From Hansschlegelia beijingensis (GTDB lineage: Bacteria; Pseudomonadota; Alphaproteobacteria; Rhizobiales; Methylopilaceae): a DNA stretch of 64,000 nt. Below, piece by piece: positions 8,538 to 16,922 of this stretch (position 1 is the stretch's first letter; every line of letters starts with the position of its first letter). The stretch covers positions 62,001 through 126,000 of the forward strand of contig NZ_JACIDR010000003.1 in assembly GCF_014196425.1 (NCBI RefSeq), read 5' to 3'. The position numbers and the translations under genes were made by a program. The notes under the pieces are model-generated. The model saw only the letters and a program-made list of their open reading frames with translations. It was not told the origin of the DNA and made no database searches.

Positions 8538-10183
8538 ACCGCTTCGCCTTTCTGCTCGATCGGCTGGCCTATGAGCCGCGGCGCAACGCCAAGGTGCGGC
8601 TGATCGCGGACTACTTTCGGGAGACCCCGGACCCGGAGCGCGGCTGGGCGCTGGCGGCGCTGACGGGCGCGCTGTCGTTCCGGCACGCCAAGCCCGGGAT
8701 GATCCGCGGCCTGATCATGGAGCGCGCCGACCCGGTCCTGTTCGGCCTGTCCTATGACTATGTCGGCGACCTCGCCGAGACGGTCGCGCTGATGTGGCCG
8801 GGAGAGCCGCGCGCCAACCGCGTGCCGCCGCTCTCGGAGATCGTCGAGGGGCTGACCTCGACCGCCAAGCTCGACCTGCCGCGCCGGCTCGCCGCCTGGC
8901 TCGACGCGCTCGACGAGGTCGGCCGCTGGGCGCTGCTCAAGCTCATCACCGGCAGCCTGCGGATCGGCGCCTCGGCGCGGCTCGCCAAGACCGCGGTCGC
9001 GGCGCTCGGCGACCACAAGCCGGACGAGATCGAGCTGGTCTGGCCCGGCCTTGAGCCGCCTTACGAGGAGCTGTTCGCCTGGGTGGAGGGCCGGGGCGAG
9101 AAGCCCTCCGCGCTCGACCCGGCGCCGTTCCGGCCGCCGATGCTCGCCCATCCGCTGGAGGACGCGGATTACCGCGCCTTCGATCCGGCGGACTTCGTGG
9201 CGGAGTGGAAGTGGGACGGCATCCGCGTGCAGGCCTCGGCCGGCCGGGACGAGGAGGGCCGCCACGTCGCGCGGCTGTGGAGCCGGTCGGGCGAGGACGT
9301 CTCCGGCGCCTTTCCGGACCTGATCGAGGCGCTGACCTTCGACGGCGCGATCGACGGCGAGCTGCTGGTGCTGCGCGAGGGCCGGGTGCAGAGCTTCAAC
9401 GTGCTGCAGCAGCGGCTGAACCGCAAAAGCGTCACGCCGAAACTGATCGCCGAGTTCCCGGTGCACATCCGCGCCTATGACCTGCTGGTCGAGGGCGGGG
9501 AGGATTTGCGCGAAAAACCGTTCATGGAGCGGAGGGCGCGGCTCGAAGCCTTCATCGCCCGGGAGAAGAACCCCCGCGTCGACCTCTCGCCGATGGTGCC
9601 GTTCGCGGACTGGGACGAGCTCGCGGCGGCGCGGCTCGATCCGGCTTCGGCGGGGGCCGGAGAGGACTCGGCGGCCGTCGAGGGGCTGATGGTGAAGCGC
9701 CGCGACGCGCCCTATGTGGTCGGCCGGCCCAAGGGCCTGTGGTTCAAGTGGAAGCACGACCCGATGACGGTCGACGCCGTGCTGATGTACGCCCAGCGCG
9801 GGCACGGCAAGCGCTCGTCCTTCTATTCGGACTACACCTTCGGCCTGTGGACCGAGGACGACGCCGGGCCGCAGCTCGTGCCGGTCGGCAAGGCCTATTT
9901 CGGCTTCACGGACGAGGAGCTGGTCGAGCTCGACCGGTTCGTGCGCAAGCACACGATCAACCGGTTCGGGCCGGTGCGCGAGGTCTCCCACACCGAGGAT
10001 CTCGGGCTCGTGCTGGAGGTCGCCTTCGAGGGCGTGGCGCGCTCCGCCCGCCACAAGTCCGGCGTCGCGATGCGGTTTCCGCGCGTCGCCCGGATCCGCT
10101 GGGACAAGCCGCCCCACGAGGCCGACCGGCTGGAGACGCTCGAGGCGCTGATCGACCTGCGGGGCGCCGCCCGCGCCTCCTAG
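8534..10183 (+). CDS. ATP-dependent DNA ligase, ligase-associated damage response type
   Basis: A 549-residue ligase. The adenylated lysine is K226 in EWKWDGIR (motif I KxDG), preceded by a helical N-terminal DNA-binding domain of about 200 residues and followed by the nucleotidyltransferase and OB-fold domains (WFKWKHDP is the motif V region). Length and motifs match the ligase called cisplatin damage response ligase in annotations. The ATG at 8534 is preceded by the last unit of the tandem array, copies of which duplicate this start codon upstream. It would seal ends handled by the exonuclease, helicase and PdeM. Its stop overlaps the stop of gntP by four bases, tail to tail. Confidence 0.92.
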   Translation: MNRFAFLLDRLAYEPRRNAKVRLIADYFRETPDPERGWALAALTGALSFRHAKPGMIRGLIMERADPVLFGLSYDYVGDLAETVALMWPGEPRANRVPPLSEIVEGLTSTAKLDLPRRLAAWLDALDEVGRWALLKLITGSLRIGASARLAKTAVAALGDHKPDEIELVWPGLEPPYEELFAWVEGRGEKPSALDPAPFRPPMLAHPLEDADYRAFDPADFVAEWKWDGIRVQASAGRDEEGRHVARLWSRSGEDVSGAFPDLIEALTFDGAIDGELLVLREGRVQSFNVLQQRLNRKSVTPKLIAEFPVHIRAYDLLVEGGEDLREKPFMERRARLEAFIAREKNPRVDLSPMVPFADWDELAAARLDPASAGAGEDSAAVEGLMVKRRDAPYVVGRPKGLWFKWKHDPMTVDAVLMYAQRGHGKRSSFYSDYTFGLWTEDDAGPQLVPVGKAYFGFTDEELVELDRFVRKHTINRFGPVREVSHTEDLGLVLEVAFEGVARSARHKSGVAMRFPRVARIRWDKPPHEADRLETLEALIDLRGAARAS

Positions 10184-11568
10184 AACAGCATGAAGATCAG
10201 CCCGGCGAGCGCGAAGCCCATCAGGCTGATCAGCGTCTCCAGCACCGTCCAGGTCTTGAGCGTGGTCTTGAGGTCCATCTCGAAGAACCGGCCGACCAGC
10301 CAGAACCCGGAATCGTTGACGTGGCTCGCGATCACCGAGCCGGCCCCGAGCGCGATCACGATCGCGGCGCGGTCGACGCCGACATAGCCCGCCGCCTCGA
10401 CGGCCGGCTGCACCAGGCCGGCGGCGGTGATCAGCGCCACGGTCGCCGAGCCCTGCGCGATGCGGAGCGCTGCCGCGATCACATAGGCGGCGATGAAGAT
10501 GTGCAGGCCGAGCCCGTCGAGCGCCTGCGAGAGCGCGCCGCCGATGCCGCTCGCGCGCAGCACGCCGCCGAACATGCCGCCGGCCCCGGTGATCAGCGTG
10601 ATCGAGCAGATCGGCCCGAGCGCGGAATCGACCAGTTTCTCGATCTCCGAGCCGCTGCGGCCCCGCCGCCGCCCGAGCGCGTAGGAGGCGACCAGCACCG
10701 CGATGAGCAGCGCGATCGGCGTGGCGCCGAGCCCGCGCGCCACCTGGAACCACTTGTCCGTGCGGTCGAACACCCCCGCGGCGCCGAGCGCGTCGAGGCC
10801 GGTGTTGAGGAAGATGATCGCCAGCGGCAGGAGCAGCAGCAGGATGACGGTGGAGGATTTCGGCGGGTTCGCGACAGTGGCGGCCTGCGGGCCGCCGCTC
10901 AGGATGTCCGGGACCTTCACGTCGATCCGGCGGCCGATCCACAGGCCGAACAGGTAGGAGGTCACGTACCAGGTCGGGATCGCGATGACCAAGCCGACCA
11001 GCGTGACGAGGCCGATGTCGGACTTGAGCAGTTCGGTCGCCGCCACAGGGCCGGGATGCGGCGGCACGAAGACGTGCATGCAGGAGAACGCGCCGGCGGC
11101 CGGGATCCCGTAGCGCAGCAGCCCGCCGCCGACCCGCCGCGCGACCGTGAAGATGATCGGCAGCATCACCACGAGGCCGGCGTCGAAGAAGATCGGGAAG
11201 CCGAAGATCAGCGAGGCGACGCCGAGCGCGAGCGGCGCGCGCTTCTCGCCGAACAGCCGGATCAGGTCGTCGGCGAGCGTCTGGGCGCCGCCCGAGACCT
11301 CCACCAGCCGGCCGAGCATCGCCCCGAGACCGACCAGCAGCGCGACGCTTCCCAGCGTGGTTCCGAAGCCCGAGAGCAGGGTCGGCACGACCTTCTCGGC
11401 CGGGATGCCGGCGACGAGGGCCGTGACCAGGCTGACCAGGATCAGCGCCAGGAAGGCGTGCAGCTTGAATCGCATGATCAGGACGAGCAGCGCCGCGACC
11501 GCGACCGCCGCGATGATCAGCAGGGGGCCCGCGGAGAGCGCCGGGGCGGCGTCGGCGGCAGGGTTCAT
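10180..11568 (-). CDS. gntP: Gluconate:proton symporter, GntP family
   Basis: A 462-residue inner-membrane permease with about 12 hydrophobic segments. Family features include SLIFGFPIFFDAGLVVMLPI around residues 118-137 and a histidine-rich loop CMHVFVPPHPGPVAA. GntP members import gluconate or related sugar acids with protons. It lies 15 bases downstream of gluconokinase on the same strand, so uptake and phosphorylation would be made from one transcript. The substrate is inferred from family and partner. It could carry another aldonate. Confidence 0.9.
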   Translation of the reverse strand: MNPAADAAPALSAGPLLIIAAVAVAALLVLIMRFKLHAFLALILVSLVTALVAGIPAEKVVPTLLSGFGTTLGSVALLVGLGAMLGRLVEVSGGAQTLADDLIRLFGEKRAPLALGVASLIFGFPIFFDAGLVVMLPIIFTVARRVGGGLLRYGIPAAGAFSCMHVFVPPHPGPVAATELLKSDIGLVTLVGLVIAIPTWYVTSYLFGLWIGRRIDVKVPDILSGGPQAATVANPPKSSTVILLLLLPLAIIFLNTGLDALGAAGVFDRTDKWFQVARGLGATPIALLIAVLVASYALGRRRGRSGSEIEKLVDSALGPICSITLITGAGGMFGGVLRASGIGGALSQALDGLGLHIFIAAYVIAAALRIAQGSATVALITAAGLVQPAVEAAGYVGVDRAAIVIALGAGSVIASHVNDSGFWLVGRFFEMDLKTTLKTWTVLETLISLMGFALAGLIFMLF

Positions 11569-11583
11569 GGTCCCCTCCCGCCT

Positions 11584-12135
11584 TCAGAGCGCGCCGCGGC
11601 GGGTGGCCGGCCGGTCCGCCAGCCCGAGCCCCGCCAGCGCCTGCCGGACCACCTCGTCGGGCGCGGAGGCGACGCTGACCTCGACGCCGTCCTCGTCGGG
11701 CTCCAGCGGCTCGAGCGCCGCGAACTGCGAGCCGAGCAGCGAGGGCGGCATGTAGTGGCCCTTGCGGCGGGCGAGCCGCCCCGCGACCAGTTCGGGGTCG
11801 GCGACCAGTTCGAGGAACCGCACGCGCGCGTCCGCGCCCCGCAGCACGTCGCGGTAGCGGCGCTTGAGCGCCGAGCAGGTCGCGACCGAGCACCGGCCCT
11901 GCGCGGCCTCCGCGCTGATCCAGTCGCGGATCGCCAGCAGCCACGGCGCGCGATCCTCGTCCGTGAGGGGCACGCCCGCCGTCATCTTGTCGATGTTCGC
12001 CTTGCTGTGGAACTCGTCGGCTTCCGCGAAGCTCCAGCCGAGCCGCTCCGAGAGCCCCCGGGCCACGGTGGTCTTGCCGACCCCGGACGGCCCCATCACG
12101 ATGACGCAGTGCCGCCGCCCCTCGGGCTTGTCCAT
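11584..12135 (-). CDS. gntK: Gluconokinase
   Basis: A 183-residue P-loop kinase with Walker A GPSGVGKT at residues 15-22 and the gluconokinase signature EADEFHSKANIDKM soon after. RKGHYMPPSLLGSQ and ALEPLEPDE in the C-terminal half are also characteristic. It phosphorylates gluconate to 6-phosphogluconate for the pentose-phosphate or Entner-Doudoroff routes. It is first in a two-gene operon with gntP. The ATG at 12135 gives a standard length. The 175-bp divergent gap to pabB should hold its promoter. No regulator gene adjoins it. Confidence 0.93.
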   Translation of the reverse strand: MDKPEGRRHCVIVMGPSGVGKTTVARGLSERLGWSFAEADEFHSKANIDKMTAGVPLTDEDRAPWLLAIRDWISAEAAQGRCSVATCSALKRRYRDVLRGADARVRFLELVADPELVAGRLARRKGHYMPPSLLGSQFAALEPLEPDEDGVEVSVASAPDEVVRQALAGLGLADRPATRRGAL

Positions 12136-12310
12136 GACCTTCCCCCTGACGCGCCGGCGCCGGTTCGGCCGGGGCCGTCGAGACGTTATAGAGCGCCGCG
12201 TCGATCTGGCGCGCTCTCGCCGGAGAGAGCGTGCCCCATGACGCGGCCGTTCGGGAAGCTTATCTTGAGGCCCGAAGCCGCAGCGCATTTCCGCCGCAGC
12301 GGCGCTACGC

Positions 12311-13750
12311 GTGCGGGCGATGCAGGTTCACGAGCTTCCCACCATCGACATGCCCGCGCTGGCCGAGCGACTCGCCGGCCTGCCGCATCTCGTGTTTCTC
12401 GACAGCGCGATGCCGCACGCCGCGCTCGGGCGCTATTCCTATCTGGCGGCTGACCCTTACGCCGTGCTCGACGCCCGCGACGGCGGCGCGACGCTTGGCG
12501 GCGAACCCGTCGCGGACGCGCTCGTCGCGCTCGACCGGGCGCTGGACGCCGCGCGCGCGCAACGCCAGCCGGATCTGCCGCCGTTCCAGGGCGGGGCGGC
12601 CGGGTTCGTCTCCTATGAGTTCGGCCGCCGGCTCGAGCGGCTGCCGGCCCCGGAGGTCGACGACCTCGGCGTGCCGGATCTGGTGCTGCCGCTCTATGAC
12701 TGGGTGGTCGCCTGCGACCACGCGCGGGGCAAGGCCTGGCTGATCTCGACCGGCGCGCCGGCGCCCGAGGGCGCCGAGCGGGAGGCGCGCGCCCGGTCCC
12801 GCGCCGAGCAGGCGCTGGAATGGCTGTCGCGCCCGGCGCCGGCCCGCAAGCCCGCCGCGCCCGCGCCGCTCAGCTTCTCGTCCAACTTCGACCGGGCGGC
12901 CTATGAAGCCGCGATCGCCCGCACCGTCGAATACGTGCTCGCCGGCGACATCTTCCAGGCCAACGTCGCGCAGCGCTTCCTGGCGGACCTGCCGGAGGGG
13001 TTCGACCCCTGGGCGTTCTACCGGCGCCTCAGGACCCGCAACGCCGCGCCCTTCGCGGCCTATCTGGACTTCGGCGACGTGGTGGTGGCGTCGAGCTCGC
13101 CGGAGCGCTTCGTCCGGGTCGAGGGCGACCAGGTCGAGGCGCGGCCCATCAAGGGCACGGCCAAGCGCTGGACCGATCCGATCGCGGACGGCTCCTCATC
13201 GCGCGCGCTGCTCGGCTCCGAGAAGGACCGCGCCGAGAACGTCATGATCGTCGACCTGCTGCGCAACGACCTGTCGCGGGTCTGCCGGCCCGGCACCGTG
13301 GAGGTCCCGACGCTGTGCGGGCTCGAGACCTACGCCTCGGTCCATCATCTGGTCTCGGTCGTGACCGGACGGCTGCGCGAGGGGCTCGGGGTGGTCGACC
13401 TTCTCCGGGCGAGCTTCCCTGGCGGCTCGATCACGGGCGCGCCGAAGCTGCGCGCGATGGAGATCATCACCGAGATCGAGCGCCACGCCCGCGGCGTCTA
13501 TTGCGGATCGATCGGCTGGATCGGCTTCACGGGCGACGCGGATTTCAACATCGCGATCCGGACCGCGACCCTCGCCCGGGGCAAGGCGCTGTTCCAGGCC
13601 GGCGGCGGCATCACGGCGCTGTCGGACCCGGCCGCCGAGTATGACGAGACGCTCACCAAGGCGCGCGCGGTGTTCGACGCCTTCGGAGGGCGGCTCGCCG
13701 AACAGGCCGAGGACGCCCGCCCGTTCGCGGCCGCCGGAGGCCTGCGATGA
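12311..13750 (+). CDS. pabB: Aminodeoxychorismate synthase component I
   Basis: A 479-residue chorismate-utilising enzyme; GTG 12311 or ATG 12320 may be the start. The motif PIKGT carries the lysine that distinguishes PabB from anthranilate synthase TrpE (which has PIAGT). FPGGSITGAPKL and FQAGGGITALSDP are the conserved active-site and binding segments. With the PabA amidotransferase it turns chorismate and glutamine-derived ammonia into 4-amino-4-deoxychorismate for folate synthesis. It overlaps pabA by the four bases ATGA, and pabA overlaps pabC, so the three are translationally coupled. Confidence 0.93.
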   Translation: MRAMQVHELPTIDMPALAERLAGLPHLVFLDSAMPHAALGRYSYLAADPYAVLDARDGGATLGGEPVADALVALDRALDAARAQRQPDLPPFQGGAAGFVSYEFGRRLERLPAPEVDDLGVPDLVLPLYDWVVACDHARGKAWLISTGAPAPEGAEREARARSRAEQALEWLSRPAPARKPAAPAPLSFSSNFDRAAYEAAIARTVEYVLAGDIFQANVAQRFLADLPEGFDPWAFYRRLRTRNAAPFAAYLDFGDVVVASSSPERFVRVEGDQVEARPIKGTAKRWTDPIADGSSSRALLGSEKDRAENVMIVDLLRNDLSRVCRPGTVEVPTLCGLETYASVHHLVSVVTGRLREGLGVVDLLRASFPGGSITGAPKLRAMEIITEIERHARGVYCGSIGWIGFTGDADFNIAIRTATLARGKALFQAGGGITALSDPAAEYDETLTKARAVFDAFGGRLAEQAEDARPFAAAGGLR

Positions 13751-14340
13751 TCCTCGTCCTCGACAATTACGACAGCTTCGTCTTCAACCTCGCGCGCTAT
13801 TTCGAGGAGCTCGGGCGCGCGACCGAGGTCGTGCGCAACGACGCCGTGACGGTCGACGAGATCGAAAGAGCGCGGCCCGACGCGATCGTGATCTCGCCCG
13901 GACCCTGCACGCCGAACGAGGCCGGGGTGTCGCTCGACCTGATCCGGCGGCTGTCCGGGACGGTGCCGATTCTCGGCGTCTGCCTCGGCCATCAGGCGAT
14001 CGGCCAGGCCTTCGGCGGGCGTGTCGAACGGGCGCGGCGGCCGCTGCACGGCCGCTCCTCCCGGGTCCGGCATGATGAGGCGGGGCTTTTCGAGGGGCTG
14101 CCGAACCCGGTCGCGGTCGCGCGCTACCACTCGCTCATCGTCGAGTTCGACGAGCGCTATGCCGGGCCGCTCGCCGTCACGGGCCGGTCGGAGGAGGGCG
14201 AGGTGATGGCGCTCGCCCATGCCGAGCATCCGACCTTCGGCGTCCAGTTCCACCCCGAATCGATCCTCACCGAGGGCGGGCACAAGCTCCTCGAAAACTT
14301 CCTGACGATCGCGGACCGCCGCCAGCCATGCATCGCCTGA
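13747..14340 (+). CDS. pabA: Aminodeoxychorismate synthase component II, glutamine amidotransferase
   Basis: A 197-residue class I glutamine amidotransferase. The nucleophile lies in GVCLGHQAIG and the His-Glu pair in GVQFHPESI; the N-terminus ILVLDNYDSFVFNL is typical of PabA/TrpG. It supplies ammonia to PabB. In many bacteria one such subunit serves both PabB and TrpE, which cannot be excluded here because no trp genes are present in the window. It overlaps its neighbours on both sides (4 bases with pabB, 13 with pabC). Confidence 0.92.
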   Translation: MILVLDNYDSFVFNLARYFEELGRATEVVRNDAVTVDEIERARPDAIVISPGPCTPNEAGVSLDLIRRLSGTVPILGVCLGHQAIGQAFGGRVERARRPLHGRSSRVRHDEAGLFEGLPNPVAVARYHSLIVEFDERYAGPLAVTGRSEEGEVMALAHAEHPTFGVQFHPESILTEGGHKLLENFLTIADRRQPCIA

Positions 14341-15161
14341 ACGGAGTTCCGGTCGAGGACGGCGCCGTCGCCTTCGACCTGTCGGATCGGGGCCTGACCC
14401 TGGGCGACGGCCTGTTCGAGACGATCGCCGTGTTCGGCGGCCGACCGGCGCTGCTCGACGCGCATCTCGACCGTCTGGCCGCCGCCGCCGCCGAAATCCG
14501 CCTGCCGGTCGACCGCGGGCTCCTCGAGGCCGAGGCGGCGGCGCTCGCGCAAGGGGCCGCCGACGTCGTGATCCGTCTGACGGTGACGCGGGGCGCCGGC
14601 GCGCGGGGCCTCGCGTTTCCGGGCGATCCGGCCCCGACCGTGATCGCGTCCTCGTCGCCCTATCCGGCAGGGGCGTTGTTTTCAGCCGTCCGCCTCGCCC
14701 AGGCGTCGATCCGGCGCAACCCGACCTCGTTCGCCTCGCGCGCCAAGACGCTCTGCTACCTCGACAACGTGATGGCCTTCGACGAGGCGCGGACGGCGGG
14801 CGCCGACGACGCGCTGATGCTGAACGTCGCGGGCCGCGTCGGCTCGACCGCGATGGCCAATCTGTTCGCGATCCTCGGCGACGAACTCGTCACGCCGCCG
14901 CTCGCCGAGGGCGTTCTGCCGGGCATCATCCGCGCCGCGGCGCTGGAGGTCGCGCCGACGGTCGGGCTGGAGCCCGTGGAGCGGCCGCTGACGGTCGACG
15001 AACTGATGCGCGCGGACGCCGCGTTCGCCACCAACAGCGTCCGGCTCGTCATGCAGGTGAAGGCGGTCGACGGCGCGGAGATCTCCGGCGCGGCCGAGCC
15101 GCTCATCCGCCGGCTCGCCTCAGCCGTGGCGCAAGTCTGCGGCGCGCCCCCGCCGGGCTGA
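14328..15161 (+). CDS. pabC: Aminodeoxychorismate lyase (PLP fold type IV)
   Basis: A 277-residue member of the branched-chain aminotransferase/ADC lyase fold. The PLP lysine is in the stretch SRAKTLCYLDN, and RGLTLGDGLFETIAV and NLFAILGDELVTPPL are conserved family segments. It would release pyruvate from aminodeoxychorismate to give p-aminobenzoate. The family also includes D-amino acid and branched-chain aminotransferases; the operon with pabA and pabB supports the lyase role. The ATG overlaps the end of pabA by 13 bases. Confidence 0.88.
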   Translation: MHRLNGVPVEDGAVAFDLSDRGLTLGDGLFETIAVFGGRPALLDAHLDRLAAAAAEIRLPVDRGLLEAEAAALAQGAADVVIRLTVTRGAGARGLAFPGDPAPTVIASSSPYPAGALFSAVRLAQASIRRNPTSFASRAKTLCYLDNVMAFDEARTAGADDALMLNVAGRVGSTAMANLFAILGDELVTPPLAEGVLPGIIRAAALEVAPTVGLEPVERPLTVDELMRADAAFATNSVRLVMQVKAVDGAEISGAAEPLIRRLASAVAQVCGAPPPG

Positions 15162-15175
15162 GCGAGGCCGGAGGT

Positions 15176-15679
15176 TCAGGGCAGGGCGTCGTAGCCGGGG
15201 CCGAACCCGTTCAGCGAGACCGGCACCCCGATGCCCTCTTCGGGCGTCTGGAAGATGATGAACGTGGCCTGCTTGCCGGTCTTCAGCTGATTCACCAGCT
15301 TGTCCTCGAGCACCACCTCGGCGACGCAGCCGTTCGGCAGGCAGCGCACGAAGCCGGCGCGGCCGACCTCGGTCTGGTCGATCCTCAGTCCGAGCCCGGA
15401 GGGCAGCAGCACGCCGAGCGGCGCGAGCACGCGCAGCAGGCGGCTCTTCTTGTCGGCGGTCTTCAGCACGATCACGGTGAGGCCGACGTTCGGACGGTCC
15501 TCGGCGGTGACGCTCTGGACGAGCGCGCACTGCTCGCCCTGCGCGCCCGGCGGGGTGTCGCAGCGCATCTGCCAGTCCCCATGGGTCGCCTTGACGGCGC
15601 CTTGAGCCGCGGCTGCGACCGGCGAGAGGGCGGCGAGGGCGGCGGCGAGAATCAAGGCCGCGGAACGTTTGGAGGGCAC
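15176..15679 (-). CDS. Invasion-associated locus B (IalB) family secreted protein
   Basis: The chosen start is GTG 15679, which opens directly onto a signal peptide (positively charged PSKRSA, then a hydrophobic ALILAAALAAL stretch, ending near AAAAQG); an upstream ATG at 15739 would add 20 improbable residues. The mature part contains the IalB features GDWQMRC and VRCLPNGCVAEV, with paired cysteines. IalB proteins are periplasmic or envelope proteins common in Hyphomicrobiales; outside Bartonella they have no known invasion role. It faces pabC convergently. Confidence 0.85.
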   Translation of the reverse strand: MPSKRSAALILAAALAALSPVAAAAQGAVKATHGDWQMRCDTPPGAQGEQCALVQSVTAEDRPNVGLTVIVLKTADKKSRLLRVLAPLGVLLPSGLGLRIDQTEVGRAGFVRCLPNGCVAEVVLEDKLVNQLKTGKQATFIIFQTPEEGIGVPVSLNGFGPGYDALP

Positions 15680-16029
15680 GTTCGGCTGTCTCCCGGTGCG
15701 TGGTGTCAGGGGGCGTAACAGAGCCCGGGGCGGTGTCAAGAGAAGGTAGGCCGAGGGGGCCAGCGCTCTGAAAGCACACAGCTTCGGGGCGATTTCGCGC
15801 CCAAATGCCGCATCCGCGCCTACGATTGGTCACATTGAGCTTTCGTGCCGCTTATGGTTTCAGAAAGCCGCTAAATTGGGCGGGGACCACGGCGAGTGTG
15901 GTGCGCCGGAACCCAGCTAGGCGAAATGCGGCGCCGCCAAGGCATACGGCCTTGCGGGGCGGCGCGCGCGCGTGACAACAAAGGGGGCCCTGCCAAGGGG
16001 CTTCGGGAAGCGACGAGAGGCTCGCAGAC
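15680..16029 (+). promoter_or_regulatory. Leader and promoter region of the cox operon
   Basis: A 350-bp gap upstream of coxB with no gene. A GC-rich hairpin with an internal loop lies at 15931-15965 (arms GCGCCGCCAAGGC and GCCTT/GGCGGCGC). The segment 15828-15860 (TTGGTCACATTGAGC ... CTTATGG) is the least GC-rich part and the best place for a promoter, but no clear -35/-10 pair can be assigned by eye. Confidence 0.4.
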
Positions 16030-16890
16030 ATGCTCCGAACCGGACGTCCGACGACGATCCTGGCCGCCGCGCTCGCAGCGACGATCGCAGCCGCCGCTCC
16101 GGCTCTTGCAGGAACGGGGCAGCCCTCGCCGTGGCAGCTCGGCCTTCAGGGGGCGGTGACGCCCATCTTCCATCAGGCGCACTCCTTCCACGCCTTCCTG
16201 CTCGCGATCATCACGGTGATCGTGCTGTTCGTGCTGGCGCTGCTGGTCTACTGCGTCGTCCGGTTCCGCGAGGAAAAGAACCCGGTCCCGTCGAAGACGA
16301 CGCATCACACCCTGCTTGAGGTGGCCTGGACGATCATCCCGGTCCTCATCCTGGTGGTGATCGCGATCCCGTCCTTCCGTCTGCTCTACGCCCAGTATTC
16401 GCCGCCGCCGGCCGATCTGACGATCAAGGTCGTCGGCCGCCAGTGGAACTGGGACGTCGTTTATCCCGACGCCAACGAGCTGACGCTGACCCAGATCATG
16501 CTCGAGCCGGAAGAGCTTCAGCCCGGCCAGCCCCGGCTGCTCGCGGTCGACAACAACGCCGTCGTGCCGGTGAACAAGGTCGTGCGCGTCCACGTCACCT
16601 CCGACGACGTCATCCACTCGTTCGCCATGCCGTCCTTCGGCGTGAAGGTGGACGCGGTGCCGGGCCGCCTCAACGAGACCTGGTTCAAGGCTGAGAAGGA
16701 AGGCATCTATTACGGCCAGTGCTCCGAGCTCTGCGGCCTCGCCCACGCCTTCATGCCGATCGCGATCCAGGTCGTGAGCGAAGACACCTACAATAAGTGG
16801 CTGGAAGCGGCGAAGACCGACCTCGAAGCCGCCAAGAAAGTGCTCCAGCAGGCGAGCGTGAGCTCCCTGACGTCGGTCGCGTCGCGCTGA
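16030..16890 (+). CDS. coxB: Cytochrome c oxidase subunit II
   Basis: A 286-residue CuA-containing subunit. It has a signal peptide, two membrane segments (about residues 55-80 and 97-120) and a periplasmic cupredoxin domain. The CuA ligands are in CSELCGLAHAFM together with the upstream histidine in IHSFAMPSFGVKVDAVPG. It accepts electrons from cytochrome c and passes them to subunit I. It is the first gene of the cox operon and is followed after 32 bases by coxA. Confidence 0.96.
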   Translation: MLRTGRPTTILAAALAATIAAAAPALAGTGQPSPWQLGLQGAVTPIFHQAHSFHAFLLAIITVIVLFVLALLVYCVVRFREEKNPVPSKTTHHTLLEVAWTIIPVLILVVIAIPSFRLLYAQYSPPPADLTIKVVGRQWNWDVVYPDANELTLTQIMLEPEELQPGQPRLLAVDNNAVVPVNKVVRVHVTSDDVIHSFAMPSFGVKVDAVPGRLNETWFKAEKEGIYYGQCSELCGLAHAFMPIAIQVVSEDTYNKWLEAAKTDLEAAKKVLQQASVSSLTSVASR

Positions 16891-16922
16891 CGGCCTGAAA
16901 GAAGACTGAGGAGACGATCGCC

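Noticed and set aside
9739-12453. A 904-residue open frame on the plus strand across ligase, gntP and gntK
   Set aside because: It is the alternate-phase or antisense reading of three well-conserved genes, is rich in Arg, Asp and Gly as expected for a GC-rich shadow, and has no domain.
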